This document shows positions 26,566 to 36,295 of a stretch of 64,000 bases of DNA, piece after piece. The notes beneath the pieces are model-generated. The model ran no database searches. It was given only the letters and a program-made list of their open reading frames with translations, and was not told where the DNA came from. Both the position numbers and the translations under genes were made by a program. The stretch comes from Flectobacillus rivi (GTDB lineage Bacteria; Bacteroidota; Bacteroidia; Cytophagales; Spirosomataceae): positions 248,001-312,000 of the forward strand of contig NZ_JASHIE010000009.1 in the NCBI RefSeq assembly GCF_030056655.1, written 5' to 3'. Positions within the stretch are counted from its first letter, which is position 1; each line of letters starts with the position of its first letter.

Positions 26566-26860
26566 ATGAGTCATCCCGAATCTTACTTGTAGAGACTCAA
26601 TGCATTGCGTCTAAATAGGTATTGTTTTGAAGTAAATCATCAAAAAAGGTGGTTGAAATTAGTTTTTCAACCGCCTTTTTTGATAAACTTTGGACAATAA
26701 CCCTAAGTTAAAATTCGGAATGACTCACGTTTTAATACTAGCTTGTAATATCTGACTCTGCTTGAGGTGCAATGCATTGCGTCTCTACAACTAGAATATA
26801 AATTTTAAATTAATCACTCATTCATTCAATCGCTAAATCACTAAATTCGGAATGACTCAT
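26566..26860. repeat. Dispersed hairpin repeat, copy C (composite, 295 bp)
   Basis: The longest copy, bounded by inverted repeats: ATGAGTCATCCCGAAT (26566-26581) against ATTCGGAATGACTCAT (26845-26860), 15 of 16 paired. Inside: AGACTCAATGCATTGCGTCT (26593-26612), a hairpin with arms 26639-26658 and 26665-26684 (core GGTGGTTG/CAACCGCC, one wobble, between A- and T-runs), a CTAAGTTAAAATTCGGAATG module (26703-26722), then an inverted second copy of the outer module with GCAATGCATTGC (26769-26780) and TAATCACTCATTCATTCAAT. So it is two half-elements in opposite orientation. It lies between the convergent DUF2167 and VCBS genes. Confidence 0.85.
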
Positions 26861-26867
26861 GTTTTTC

Positions 26868-29800
26868 TTACTGAATCTTATAAGCTTTTGGCGCTTGCTG
26901 ATTGATACCAAAAACTATCGTTTGATTTAGTTGTAGCACCGACCGAACGTCGCCTTTGATTTTCAGCCCTGACTTATTCTGTGGAATGGTTACAAAATTT
27001 CCTTTTCCATCGCCTTGTAAAAGTAAACCATAATTGGCATCAGATTTTCCAAATTTGAGTCGAGTGATATTTTGATTACCTGCAAGCAATACATCTTTTT
27101 TACCGTCTTTGTTGTAGTCAAATACCAACAGGTTGTACACTGGTGCAAATTGTGCTTCTATCGGTAACGCTTTTTCTTCAAATTTGTCTTGTGCATTCAA
27201 GGTAAAATATCCTGTCTTGAGATAATTAGCTGTTAACTTTTCGGCGCCTTCTAGTTCTTTGTCGTCAAAAATATCTTTTAACGTGGCATCTCCATAACTG
27301 TCGTAGCTCGTGAATTTTTTACGCTTAATGGTAAGTTGTTCAAGCAATTCGTCACGGGTAAGATAAGGATATGACTTTCCTTGAACGTAAGTACACAAAA
27401 TTGGATCGACAGTTCCGTTTTGGTCAAAATCTTTGAAATATAATTCGGCAGGTTCTTTAAAACTTACTTTGCATTGACTGTTAAGCCCTTGATTTCCTAA
27501 TAAGATTTCTGGCTTACCATCACCGTTCAAGTCTTCAACGACGATTTTATTCCACCACCCTTGATAATTTTTATCAAAGTACTTATCCGTCTGATTTTCT
27601 ATCTTATTCCCTTGTATAGTAAATACCGAAATAGGCATCCATTCGCCCACAACAAGCAGTTCTTGCTTTTTATCTTGATTCAAATCCACAAAAGCAGCGT
27701 CTGTCACCATACCAATTTTTTGTAATTCTGCTGGTGTTTGATCTTTGAAAGTGCCATTGCCTTGGTTAATGAGGATATAACTTCGTGGTGTTTCTGGATA
27801 TCTGCCAGGAATTACTCTTCCCCCTACAAACAAATCAGGTTTTCCATCTTGATTGACATCGCCTACTCGAACGCAACCCGTGCTTACTGGCATAGCAGGC
27901 AGGGCAGAGGCACTCAACGTAAATCCGCCTTTGCCGTTATTGATAAATAGTTGGTCTTGAAGCAATGGATCATTTTCGGTGAAATTTCGATACCCGCCAT
28001 AAGCCACATACAAGTCTACTTTTCCATCGCCATTGGCATCGAAGAAAATAGCATCGCTTATATCAGCATTGGTTTTGGTATTAATACTTTGTTTGCTGAA
28101 CCCATTGGCTTTATTTTGGATAAATAACTCACTGTTTTTACCAAAACATCCACCTACAAATACATCCTCCAAGCCATCTTGATTCACATCGGCTTTAATC
28201 ATGACTGGTCCAACGAATGACATCGCTTGCGTGAGTAACGACTGACGCTTAAAATCATTTTGAACTATCGTTGCCGCTGCGCTTTGAATAGGGGAGTTGG
28301 TTTCAACTAAATAGGTATTAACCACTGATTGTTTAGGAGCGCTATCTGTCGCATTTTTCTCTTCCAATACTAAGGCTTGGTCTGCTTTAACATTTTTCAA
28401 AACTTGTACTTTACCGCTTGCCCAAGTAACCTTCAGTGAATCAATTGTTTGTGATTTTCCTAAGCCAAAGTGGAGTTCAAAACTTACATTTGATTGGAAA
28501 CCTCGCGTTGGCATTTGCTCTTGTTGTTGTGAATTCCCAGAAGCGTATATTCTAACCGTTGTTCCGATTCCCATCGTGTTGGGCGCATTTCCTTTGAACT
28601 GAATATTGAGGTAGTGATTCTCAGACTTTTGCTTGCTTTCATTCTGGTAAATAAAGGCAGGAAGATTGATATTATTGACCACTAAATCCAAATCGCCATC
28701 TTTATCAAGGTCGCTATAGGCTGCGCCGCTGCTATTTGATGGACGACTTAAGCCCCATTTGTCGGATAAATTGGCAAATTGGAGATTGCCTTTGTTACGG
28801 AACATGTAATTACTTACATTGGAAGAAGGCATTTTTTTGACTAACTCTAATACATCTTCACGCTGAAAACCACCCTGTTTTTTCTTGATGAAATCATCCA
28901 TATATTTCAAAAAGTCCAAATTAGTATAGTCATGCAAATAACCATTGGTTACATACAAATCTTTCCAGCCATCGTTGTCATAATCTGCAAAAAGTGCTGA
29001 CCAGCTCCAGTCTGTATTCGAAATTCCCGATACTTGTCCGATTTCACTAAATGAGCCGTTCCCGTTGTTTAGGTGCAACATATTGCGCATATATTGGTGG
29101 TGAAAACCTGATTGTACGCTCAAGTCAAACTTGTAATAGTTGTCGGGAGCCATCAGTAATTTTTGACGACGATTGTCTTCTGGCAACATATCCAAGGTAA
29201 AAATATCTGGCAATAAATCATTGTTAATATCAGCTACATCGTTGCCCATCGAAAAGTTGGAAGTATGCCCTAATTGCTCAAGACTAACCTCCGAAAACCC
29301 TCCTTTTTGATTGTTGAGATACAACCTATCAGGAACCGCGTAGTCGTTGCTTACATAAATATCTGGCCAGCCATCTTGGTTAAAGTCTGCAATTCCTGCC
29401 CCTAAACCATACGAAAGAGCCGAACTTTGAATACCTGCCTGACTTGTAATATCTCTAAAATACCCTTTATCATTGGTATAAAATCGTGAGCCACTCACCG
29501 AGTCATCTACTTTCAGTAACTCGGCAGTATCTGACAAATTGAGTACTGGAAGTGATTTGATATTATGATTTAAAAGAAAAAGGTCGAGATCACCATCTTT
29601 GTCGGCATCAAAGAAATACGCATTGGTGCTCGAAGCAGGGCTATCTAAGCCATATTTTGCAGCCTCCTCCAAAAATGTTGGAATACCATTGGCATCATTC
29701 CCCTGATTGATAAAAAGCTCGTTGGCTTTTTTCTCTGGACGAAGATTCCCAGAATGACACACATAAATATCTAGTTTGCCATCGCCATTAATATCCACCA

Positions 29801-30185
29801 TCGTAACGCCAGTCTTCCAAGGGCCTTGGCGACCAGCTACGCCAGCTTGGGCAGTAATATCTTGAAACACCATTTGAGTTTTGTTCAAATAAAGCTTGTT
29901 TTCATTCATATTACTGGTAAAATACAAATCATCATAGCCATCTCCATTGACATCGCCCACGGCAACGCCTCCACCATTATAGAAGTACTCGTACATGAGT
30001 ACGTTGGTATTGAGCCCTTCGTCTATTACGTTTTGGAAATCCACATGAGTTTTTTCTGCAGGTAGTAAGGTGAAAAGCTCATCGGGAGACTCATCATCTT
30101 CTGAGGGAGCTTTGGTGGAATCTGTACAACTGATGAGAATACTTGTACAGAGAATGAGAAAGGCTGAATAGGAAAAAATTTTCAT
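26868..30185 (-). CDS. Large VCBS/FG-GAP repeat lipoprotein (CRTAC1-like)
   Basis: 1105 residues. Lipobox ILISC (C20), so an outer-membrane or surface lipoprotein. Many integrin-alpha-like Ca2+-binding blades follow, each with a DxNxDGxxD loop (VNGDGYDDLYF, INGDGKLDIYV, DKDGDLDLFLL, LNGDGKPEILLG and others). A central ASPIC/UnbV segment (about 530-605) reads MGIGTTVRIYASGNSQ and VSFELHFGLGKSQTIDSLKVTWASGKVQ; a second propeller fills the C-terminal half. Relatives bind ligands or partners on the cell surface; enzyme activity is not implied. It is divergent from susC, with 784 bp between, and forms one locus with SusCD, haloperoxidase and CRTAC1. Confidence 0.9.
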   Translation of the reverse strand: MKIFSYSAFLILCTSILISCTDSTKAPSEDDESPDELFTLLPAEKTHVDFQNVIDEGLNTNVLMYEYFYNGGGVAVGDVNGDGYDDLYFTSNMNENKLYLNKTQMVFQDITAQAGVAGRQGPWKTGVTMVDINGDGKLDIYVCHSGNLRPEKKANELFINQGNDANGIPTFLEEAAKYGLDSPASSTNAYFFDADKDGDLDLFLLNHNIKSLPVLNLSDTAELLKVDDSVSGSRFYTNDKGYFRDITSQAGIQSSALSYGLGAGIADFNQDGWPDIYVSNDYAVPDRLYLNNQKGGFSEVSLEQLGHTSNFSMGNDVADINNDLLPDIFTLDMLPEDNRRQKLLMAPDNYYKFDLSVQSGFHHQYMRNMLHLNNGNGSFSEIGQVSGISNTDWSWSALFADYDNDGWKDLYVTNGYLHDYTNLDFLKYMDDFIKKKQGGFQREDVLELVKKMPSSNVSNYMFRNKGNLQFANLSDKWGLSRPSNSSGAAYSDLDKDGDLDLVVNNINLPAFIYQNESKQKSENHYLNIQFKGNAPNTMGIGTTVRIYASGNSQQQEQMPTRGFQSNVSFELHFGLGKSQTIDSLKVTWASGKVQVLKNVKADQALVLEEKNATDSAPKQSVVNTYLVETNSPIQSAAATIVQNDFKRQSLLTQAMSFVGPVMIKADVNQDGLEDVFVGGCFGKNSELFIQNKANGFSKQSINTKTNADISDAIFFDANGDGKVDLYVAYGGYRNFTENDPLLQDQLFINNGKGGFTLSASALPAMPVSTGCVRVGDVNQDGKPDLFVGGRVIPGRYPETPRSYILINQGNGTFKDQTPAELQKIGMVTDAAFVDLNQDKKQELLVVGEWMPISVFTIQGNKIENQTDKYFDKNYQGWWNKIVVEDLNGDGKPEILLGNQGLNSQCKVSFKEPAELYFKDFDQNGTVDPILCTYVQGKSYPYLTRDELLEQLTIKRKKFTSYDSYGDATLKDIFDDKELEGAEKLTANYLKTGYFTLNAQDKFEEKALPIEAQFAPVYNLLVFDYNKDGKKDVLLAGNQNITRLKFGKSDANYGLLLQGDGKGNFVTIPQNKSGLKIKGDVRSVLQLNQTIVFGINQQAPKAYKIQ

Positions 30186-30969
30186 GCTTGTTAAATAGAC
30201 AGTTTTAAAGGGTCTGCTTGATTTAGATTTTGTTAATTAATAAGCCATTTTACCACTTTGGATTGGTAAGCTACTTATTGCTTAAGAGTTATAACTACTG
30301 AAAACTACCCAATTTTCTCGAATTTTTTAAAGAAGATATAGAGAAAAAGAAGGAAAAAGTAATCTCATCAAGCACTTCATGTATGGCGAAACAAAGAGTA
30401 CTATAAAGTGCTTGCTCTAACATTTTTTTTCGGTTGAAGTGAGTATTGAGCATTCCTCAAAAGGTAGTGGAGTAATCTTTAATAAAAATATTTAAAATAT
30501 CTATAAAATATTGTTTTAATCAATAAAATATAGTTTCAGGGCGCTCTAAAATATACTTTTTATAGGTGCGTATTTCAGATATATTCTTCTTTTATCGTAT
30601 TATATTGACATTAATCAATAAGTATGCAGACCAATTGGCTGTTTTATGATAAATTTTATTCTTTTTGTGCAAATGTTTGCACAGCCGTATTTATTCAAAA
30701 AACCAGAAAAAATAAAATAATTCTCAATTTTATGAATAATGGTATGGGTATAAAAAGTACAACTATTTCTTAATTTGTTAAAAGTATGTCTGTGCTTAGA
30801 CCCCACTTTCATACTACAGGCGAGCTTGTACATGATGGCTTGACCATATCTATCTAAAGTAATAATAACTATGAAAATTTCGGACGACTGCGTGTTCAAG
30901 ATTGAGCATTGCCTCAATACCTACGTGTATTTATTCCAATCCCATTACAATTCCATAACATAAAAAATT
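30186..30969. other. Divergent control region between VCBS lipoprotein and susC
   Basis: 784 bp without a convincing gene. It holds CAAGCACTT/AAGTGCTTG arms at 30369-30377 and 30406-30414, and an operator-like palindrome at 30666-30683. An ORF of 100 residues on the minus strand inside (30615-30917) has no signal or similarity and is judged spurious. Confidence 0.7.
30666..30683. promoter_or_regulatory. LacI-type operator-like palindrome upstream of susC
   Basis: TGTGCAAATGTTTGCACA is a perfect 8+8 inverted repeat with a TG centre. The shape GCAAA-NN-TTTGC with a purine/pyrimidine centre resembles LacI-family operators (core GCAAACGTTTGC). It lies about 287 bp before susC. No LacI-type regulator gene is in the window. 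Confidence 0.6.
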
Positions 30970-33900
30970 ATGATTAATTCTACTCAGTGGAAGCATCAGA
31001 GTCGGAGAATTTGTTTTCTGACTTTGGGGTTCATTTTTATGGTTTTTGCTAATACACTTGCCCAAAGTGTAAAAGGAAAAATCACTGATGACAAAGGTCA
31101 AGGTTTGCCCGGGGTCAACATTCTAGTGAAGGGCACTAGCGTCGGTACTACATCCGATGTCAATGGTGTGTATTCAGTGAATGCTGGTAAATCTGCGACA
31201 TTGGTTATTACCTCAGTTGGGTTTATTTCCCAAGAAGTATCTGTGAATAATCGTTCTGTTGTTGACGTTGCACTTGCTACAGATGTCAAATCTCTCGAAG
31301 AGGTTGTTGTAGTAGGTTACGGTACGCAGAAAAAAGTGACTGTTACAGGTGCTGTTGTTGCAGTACAAGGTGAGAAAATTTTGAAATCACCAGCAGTGGA
31401 TTTATCAAACTCATTGGCAGGTCGCTTGCCAGGTTTGGTGGTTGTCCAACAAAGTGGTGAGCCAGGAAACGATGGTGCAAGTATCTCGATTCGTGGTACA
31501 AACACCCTTGGTAACAGTAGTCCGCTTGTTGTAATCGATGGTATTCCTGATCGTGATGGTGGTTTGGGTCGTTTGAACCCACGTGACATCGAATCGATTT
31601 CGGTATTGAAAGATGCTTCGGCGGCAATTTATGGTGCTCGTGCTGCAAACGGTGCTATCTTGGTAACTACCAAAAGAGGTAAGACTGGTAAGCCAACAAT
31701 TACTTATGACATGAACCTTGGTTGGGCTCAACCAACAAAAGTTCCTCAAATGTCTAGCGCTGCGGAGTATGCTAAAATCATGAATGAGCTTCCGATTTAC
31801 AAAAACATTCCTGCAGGCGAGTGGGGTGCAGCATGGCAAAGTATCCAAAACACAGGTACTTACAAGTCTCCAACTGCAGGTGTTGGTACAATCAATGCGA
31901 ATTATAGCCCAGATGCTGTGAAGAAATATGCTGATGGTTCAGACCCTTGGCGTTATCCAAATACTGACTGGTTTGGCGATGCATTCAAAACTTGGACGCC
32001 ACAAACTCGTCATAACTTACAGTTATCGGGTGGTTCTGAAAATATGCGTTATATGGCTTCTTTGGGCTATGTTTCGCAAGATGCGTACTACAAAAATTCA
32101 GCTACTAACTATCACCAATACAACTTCAGAACAAACCTTGATGCCAAAATCAATAAGTACATTAGTGCTAACTTGGGTATCATGGTGCGTCGTGAACAAC
32201 GTAGATATCCTACTGAAAGTGCAGGTTCGATCTTCCGTATGTTGATGCGTGGTCGTCCGACTGAGCCAGAAGTTTGGCCAAATGGAATGCCAGGTCCAGA
32301 TATTGAAAATGGTCAAAACCCTTATGTGATTACAACCAATGCTACAGGTTATGTAGATAACCCAACAGACTATGTGCAATCAAACGGTTCAGTAATCTTG
32401 ACTAACCCTTGGGTAGATGGTTTGAAAGTAACTTTGTCAGGTGCTATCGATAAAAATAGCCAGACAAGCAAGACTTGGCAAACACCTTGGATGTTGTACT
32501 ATTGGGACAAGCAAACCTATCAATCTGATGGTGTAACGCCTTTGTTAGTAGGAGCCATTCGCTCAAACTTTACTGATCCACGTTTAACTCAATCATACAG
32601 TAATGTTTTGAATACCAACTTGACTGCTATGATTAACTATGACAAGAAATTTGGTGCAGACCATAACTTGAGTTTCTTGGCTGGTGTAACTCGTGAGACT
32701 TTTGATGGTGACAACTTCTTTGCTTACAGACGTAACTATATTTCTTCGGCTGTTGACCAGTTGTTTGCGGGTGGTTCTTTGCAACAAAATACAGGTGGTA
32801 GTGCTTACAACCGTGCTCGTTTGGGGTATTATGGTCGTGTGCAGTATAACTACAAAGAGAGATATTTGTTAGAATATATCTGGCGTTATGATGGTTCTTA
32901 TATCTTCCCTGAGGCGCATCGTTTTGGATTCTTCCCAGGGGTGTTAGTAGGTTGGAATATTTCTAATGAAGATTTCTTCAAAGTAAAAGGTGTTGACAAT
33001 TTGAAACTTCGTGCTTCTTATGGTCAAATGGGTAATGACCAAGTATTCTTCAATAACCAACTGCAAGAATATGCTTACTTGTCGACATTTGGTTTTGGAC
33101 AGTATCCTATCAACAACCAAGTTGTAACGACTTTGAGAGAAACTGTTTTGGCTAACCCTAACTTTACTTGGGAACGAGCCAACAACTATAACGTTGGGAT
33201 TGATGGATCATTCTTAAACAACAAGATTAACCTAACATTGGAGTATTTCTACAATAGAAGAGATCAAATCTTGATTCAAAAAACAGGTTCAACACCAGCA
33301 TCTTCAGGTATCAATTCTTTGTTGCCTCCAGTAAATGCAGGTATTGTTGACAACCGTGGTTTTGAATTCAATGTATCTTATAACGGAAAAGCATCAAAAG
33401 ATTTGACTTTCAGAGCTTCAGTAAACGGAGGTTATGCTAAAAACAAGGTAGTGTTTATGGATGAAGTACCAGGAGCTCCTAGTTACCAGCTACAAGAAGG
33501 TAAGTCTATTGGTGGATATTTGGTGTATGAATATGATGGCGTATTTAAAAACACTGCTGATATTGATGCAAACAAATTAGACTACTCGGCAGTAACGTCA
33601 AAATTGATTCCGGGTGACATGAAGTTCAAAGACGTAAATGGCGATGGTAAAATCAATGGTGATGACCAAGTAAGATTAGACCAGAATGCAACACCAACAT
33701 TCAACTTTGGTGCTACTATTGATGTTCGTTACAAAGGCTTTGATGTAAGTGCACTCTTCCAAGGTGCTATGGGTGCTGCTATTCGTATTCAAACAGAATC
33801 GGGTGATATTGGTAACTATTTGAAATACTCTTATGATCACAGATGGTCAGTAGACAACCCAAGTAGCGTAGACCCACGTTTGGCAAGTAGAGGAGATACC

Positions 33901-34167
33901 TACTTTACTGGCGGTAACTACGGTAACAATACCTATTACCTATTTAGTAAAAACTATGTTCGTTTGAAGAACATCGAATTAGGCTATAATTTTCCAAGTA
34001 ATATTACTGAGAAGTTAAAATTAGGAAGTTTGAGAGTTTATGTCAATGCATTGAATTTGTTGACAATTGACAAAAACAAAATCTTTGACCCAGAGGCGAC
34101 TGCTCAAGGTGGTGTGTACTACCCACAATCACGTGTGATAAATGCAGGTTTGAGTCTAACCTTCTAA
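30970..34167 (+). CDS. susC: SusC/RagA family TonB-linked outer-membrane protein
   Basis: 1065 residues. Signal peptide 1-32 ending in NTLAQ, then a CarboxypepD_reg-like domain (GKITDDKGQGLPGVNILVKG, DVNGVYSVNAG), the SusC signature E111-VVVVGYGTQKK-122, plug (GRLPGLVVVQQSGEPGNDGASISIRG, PLVVIDGIPDRDGGLGRLNP, VLKDASAAIYGARAANGAILVTTKRG) and a 22-strand-type barrel ending in SRVINAGLSLTF. It imports a large ligand across the outer membrane with its SusD partner, encoded 14 nt downstream. The ligand is unknown; no glycoside hydrolase or peptidase is in the locus. Confidence 0.96.
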   Translation: MINSTQWKHQSRRICFLTLGFIFMVFANTLAQSVKGKITDDKGQGLPGVNILVKGTSVGTTSDVNGVYSVNAGKSATLVITSVGFISQEVSVNNRSVVDVALATDVKSLEEVVVVGYGTQKKVTVTGAVVAVQGEKILKSPAVDLSNSLAGRLPGLVVVQQSGEPGNDGASISIRGTNTLGNSSPLVVIDGIPDRDGGLGRLNPRDIESISVLKDASAAIYGARAANGAILVTTKRGKTGKPTITYDMNLGWAQPTKVPQMSSAAEYAKIMNELPIYKNIPAGEWGAAWQSIQNTGTYKSPTAGVGTINANYSPDAVKKYADGSDPWRYPNTDWFGDAFKTWTPQTRHNLQLSGGSENMRYMASLGYVSQDAYYKNSATNYHQYNFRTNLDAKINKYISANLGIMVRREQRRYPTESAGSIFRMLMRGRPTEPEVWPNGMPGPDIENGQNPYVITTNATGYVDNPTDYVQSNGSVILTNPWVDGLKVTLSGAIDKNSQTSKTWQTPWMLYYWDKQTYQSDGVTPLLVGAIRSNFTDPRLTQSYSNVLNTNLTAMINYDKKFGADHNLSFLAGVTRETFDGDNFFAYRRNYISSAVDQLFAGGSLQQNTGGSAYNRARLGYYGRVQYNYKERYLLEYIWRYDGSYIFPEAHRFGFFPGVLVGWNISNEDFFKVKGVDNLKLRASYGQMGNDQVFFNNQLQEYAYLSTFGFGQYPINNQVVTTLRETVLANPNFTWERANNYNVGIDGSFLNNKINLTLEYFYNRRDQILIQKTGSTPASSGINSLLPPVNAGIVDNRGFEFNVSYNGKASKDLTFRASVNGGYAKNKVVFMDEVPGAPSYQLQEGKSIGGYLVYEYDGVFKNTADIDANKLDYSAVTSKLIPGDMKFKDVNGDGKINGDDQVRLDQNATPTFNFGATIDVRYKGFDVSALFQGAMGAAIRIQTESGDIGNYLKYSYDHRWSVDNPSSVDPRLASRGDTYFTGGNYGNNTYYLFSKNYVRLKNIELGYNFPSNITEKLKLGSLRVYVNALNLLTIDKNKIFDPEATAQGGVYYPQSRVINAGLSLTF

Positions 34168-34181
34168 AAACGTAATTTAAC

Positions 34182-36065
34182 ATGAAGAAATTTAGTATAA
34201 AAGTAGGCTTATTCGCTGCTCTGATGGGGCTTACTTTATCTTGTGATCAAGAATTTTTGAATACCAAACCCTTAGATAAAATATCGAGTGCAGCAACATG
34301 GGCCGATGGACCACTTTCGGAAGCTTTTGTTTTTAACGTGTACTCTTTCTTAGGATATGGTGGTTTTGAAGAGCAAGCTTTAGCTGCTTACACCGATGAA
34401 GCGATGTTTACCCACGCTGGTCGTAATATTAATACTTTTACGGAAGGCACTGAAAGTCCAAACAACATTGCTTGGGTGAGTGACACCTACGGTTGGGATA
34501 AAATGTACTTGGCTATTCGTGAGGCAAACGTAGCACTTGAAAACCTTCCAACAGCTACTTTTACCAATGCTACATTGAAGGATCGTTTGATTGGTGAGTC
34601 ATACTTCTTGCGTGCTTACTACTATCAGCAGTTGTTGCGTTTTTATGGTGGTGTTCCACTCATCAGCAAATCTTATGGTTTGAATGAAGACTACACTGTA
34701 GCTAGAAGTTCGTATGATGATTGCGTGAAGTTTATTGTGAGTGATTTGGATAACGCCATCAAACTTTTGGATGGAAAACCATCTACACCAGGACGTGCTA
34801 CCAAGTTGTCAGCGATGGCATTAAAAGCACGTGTATTGTTGTATGCCGCGAGTGATTTACATGATGGCCCTACCGCTAAAGCAAAATCTCCAGTGTTAGC
34901 TACCTATCAAAATATTGATTTGTTGGCATATCCTTCTGGTGACCGTGCTGCTCGTTGGCAAGCGGCAAAAGCTGCTGCAAAAGCAGTTTTGGATGCTACT
35001 ACGGGTTATAAATTGAATTTGACAGCACCAGTGTCTGTTGAAGAAGGTAAAAATAACTACAATGCCATTGCAATGGGTGGTCAAAGTGCCGTAGCGGATC
35101 CTGCTGCTGCATCTGAATTGTTGTTCCAACGTACACATACTGCTTTGTACACACAGGAAGATAACTGGCCTTTGGGTGGTATTCACTATGGTATCAACAA
35201 CGGACCAAACGGTTATCACAACTGGGCAGGTAATACGCCAATCCAACAATTGGTTGACGATTACGAAATGATGGACGGTACTAAATTCGATTGGAGTAAT
35301 GCTACACATAAATCAGCTCCTTACGAAAACCGTGACCCTCGTTTTTATGCTTCGGTTTTATACGATGGTGCACCTTGGAAGCCTCGTCCTGCTGACGTTA
35401 GTGCATTGGACCCTGCTAACCAAATCCAAACAGGTTATTATGATGATGGAAAAGGAGGATTATTAAATGGTATTGATACACGTGAATCAGCCGTAGAAAA
35501 CTGGAACGGTAGCCGTACGCACTACTATACTCGTAAGTTTATTGATCCAAACCCAGCATTGGCAGATAACCAATCTTCTGCACAGGTGATTCCATGGCCG
35601 TTTATTCGTTATACTGAAATGGCTTTGAGTTATGCTGAAGCAAGTCTCGAAACAGGCGATGAAGCGGAAGCTTTGAAATGGATTAACAAAATTCGTTTCC
35701 GTTCGGGTATGCCAGCTGTAAATGATAAAGGAACTGCTTTGCGTGATCGTTTGAGAAATGAAAGACGTATCGAGTTGTCTTATGAAGAGCATCGTTATCA
35801 TGATGCACGTCGTTGGATGATTGCTGCTTCTACGGTAGGACGTGGCGTAAAATCTATCCACGTGGAGGCTAAACTTAAGTCAGGAATGACTGCTCCTGCT
35901 ATCTATAAATACGATAAAAATCGTTACAATTATAGCTACTCAGTGGAGGATAATACGTCTAACGAAACGCGTACTTGGAACGACAAAATGTACTATCGTG
36001 CGTTGAGTCGTAACGAGGTATTACGTAATACCAAGTTGGTACAAAACCCTGGATATTCGAATTAA
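34182..36065 (+). CDS. susD: SusD/RagB family lipoprotein
   Basis: 627 residues, surface lipoprotein lid of the SusC channel. Lipobox LTLSC (C21), then the SusD N-terminus CDQEFLNTKPLDKI, the TPR-like helical part (YLAIREANVALENLP, LIGESYFLRAYYYQQLLRFYGGVPLIS, RATKLSAMALKARVLLYAA) and the C-terminal RagB/SusD domain (IRYTEMALSYAEASLETGDEAEALKWINKIRFRSG, RRIELSYEEHRYHDARRWM). It follows susC by 14 nt and is cotranscribed. It defines the ligand specificity, which cannot be read here. Confidence 0.96.
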   Translation: MKKFSIKVGLFAALMGLTLSCDQEFLNTKPLDKISSAATWADGPLSEAFVFNVYSFLGYGGFEEQALAAYTDEAMFTHAGRNINTFTEGTESPNNIAWVSDTYGWDKMYLAIREANVALENLPTATFTNATLKDRLIGESYFLRAYYYQQLLRFYGGVPLISKSYGLNEDYTVARSSYDDCVKFIVSDLDNAIKLLDGKPSTPGRATKLSAMALKARVLLYAASDLHDGPTAKAKSPVLATYQNIDLLAYPSGDRAARWQAAKAAAKAVLDATTGYKLNLTAPVSVEEGKNNYNAIAMGGQSAVADPAAASELLFQRTHTALYTQEDNWPLGGIHYGINNGPNGYHNWAGNTPIQQLVDDYEMMDGTKFDWSNATHKSAPYENRDPRFYASVLYDGAPWKPRPADVSALDPANQIQTGYYDDGKGGLLNGIDTRESAVENWNGSRTHYYTRKFIDPNPALADNQSSAQVIPWPFIRYTEMALSYAEASLETGDEAEALKWINKIRFRSGMPAVNDKGTALRDRLRNERRIELSYEEHRYHDARRWMIAASTVGRGVKSIHVEAKLKSGMTAPAIYKYDKNRYNYSYSVEDNTSNETRTWNDKMYYRALSRNEVLRNTKLVQNPGYSN

Positions 36066-36087
36066 TCCTATCCCTAATCCAAATATC

Positions 36088-36117
36088 AATTAGGCAGTCA
36101 GAAATGACTGCCTAATT
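36088..36117. terminator. GAAA-loop hairpin after susD
   Basis: AATTAGGCAGTCA (36088-36100) pairs perfectly with TGACTGCCTAATT (36105-36117) around a GAAA tetraloop. It lies 22 nt past the susD stop. It has no long T-run, so it may be a partial terminator or a 3'-end stabiliser. Confidence 0.7.
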
Positions 36118-36295
36118 TGGTTAAATCGTTTTACATCTCTGGAGATGCTTTACCACTAATTCAATGATTTATTTTACTTTATGATTTTATCAATATAAAA
36201 TATACATATATTGTGCACTAATCAGTCAATATTAGAGTTGTACTACTAGGTAGAAAGCATTTGACTTTTCCTCTTTCAACATAAATTTATAAAAT

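Noticed and set aside
30615..30917. 100-residue minus-strand ORF in the susC upstream gap
   Set aside because: Low-complexity AT-rich composition, no signal or motif, and it covers the operator-like palindrome.
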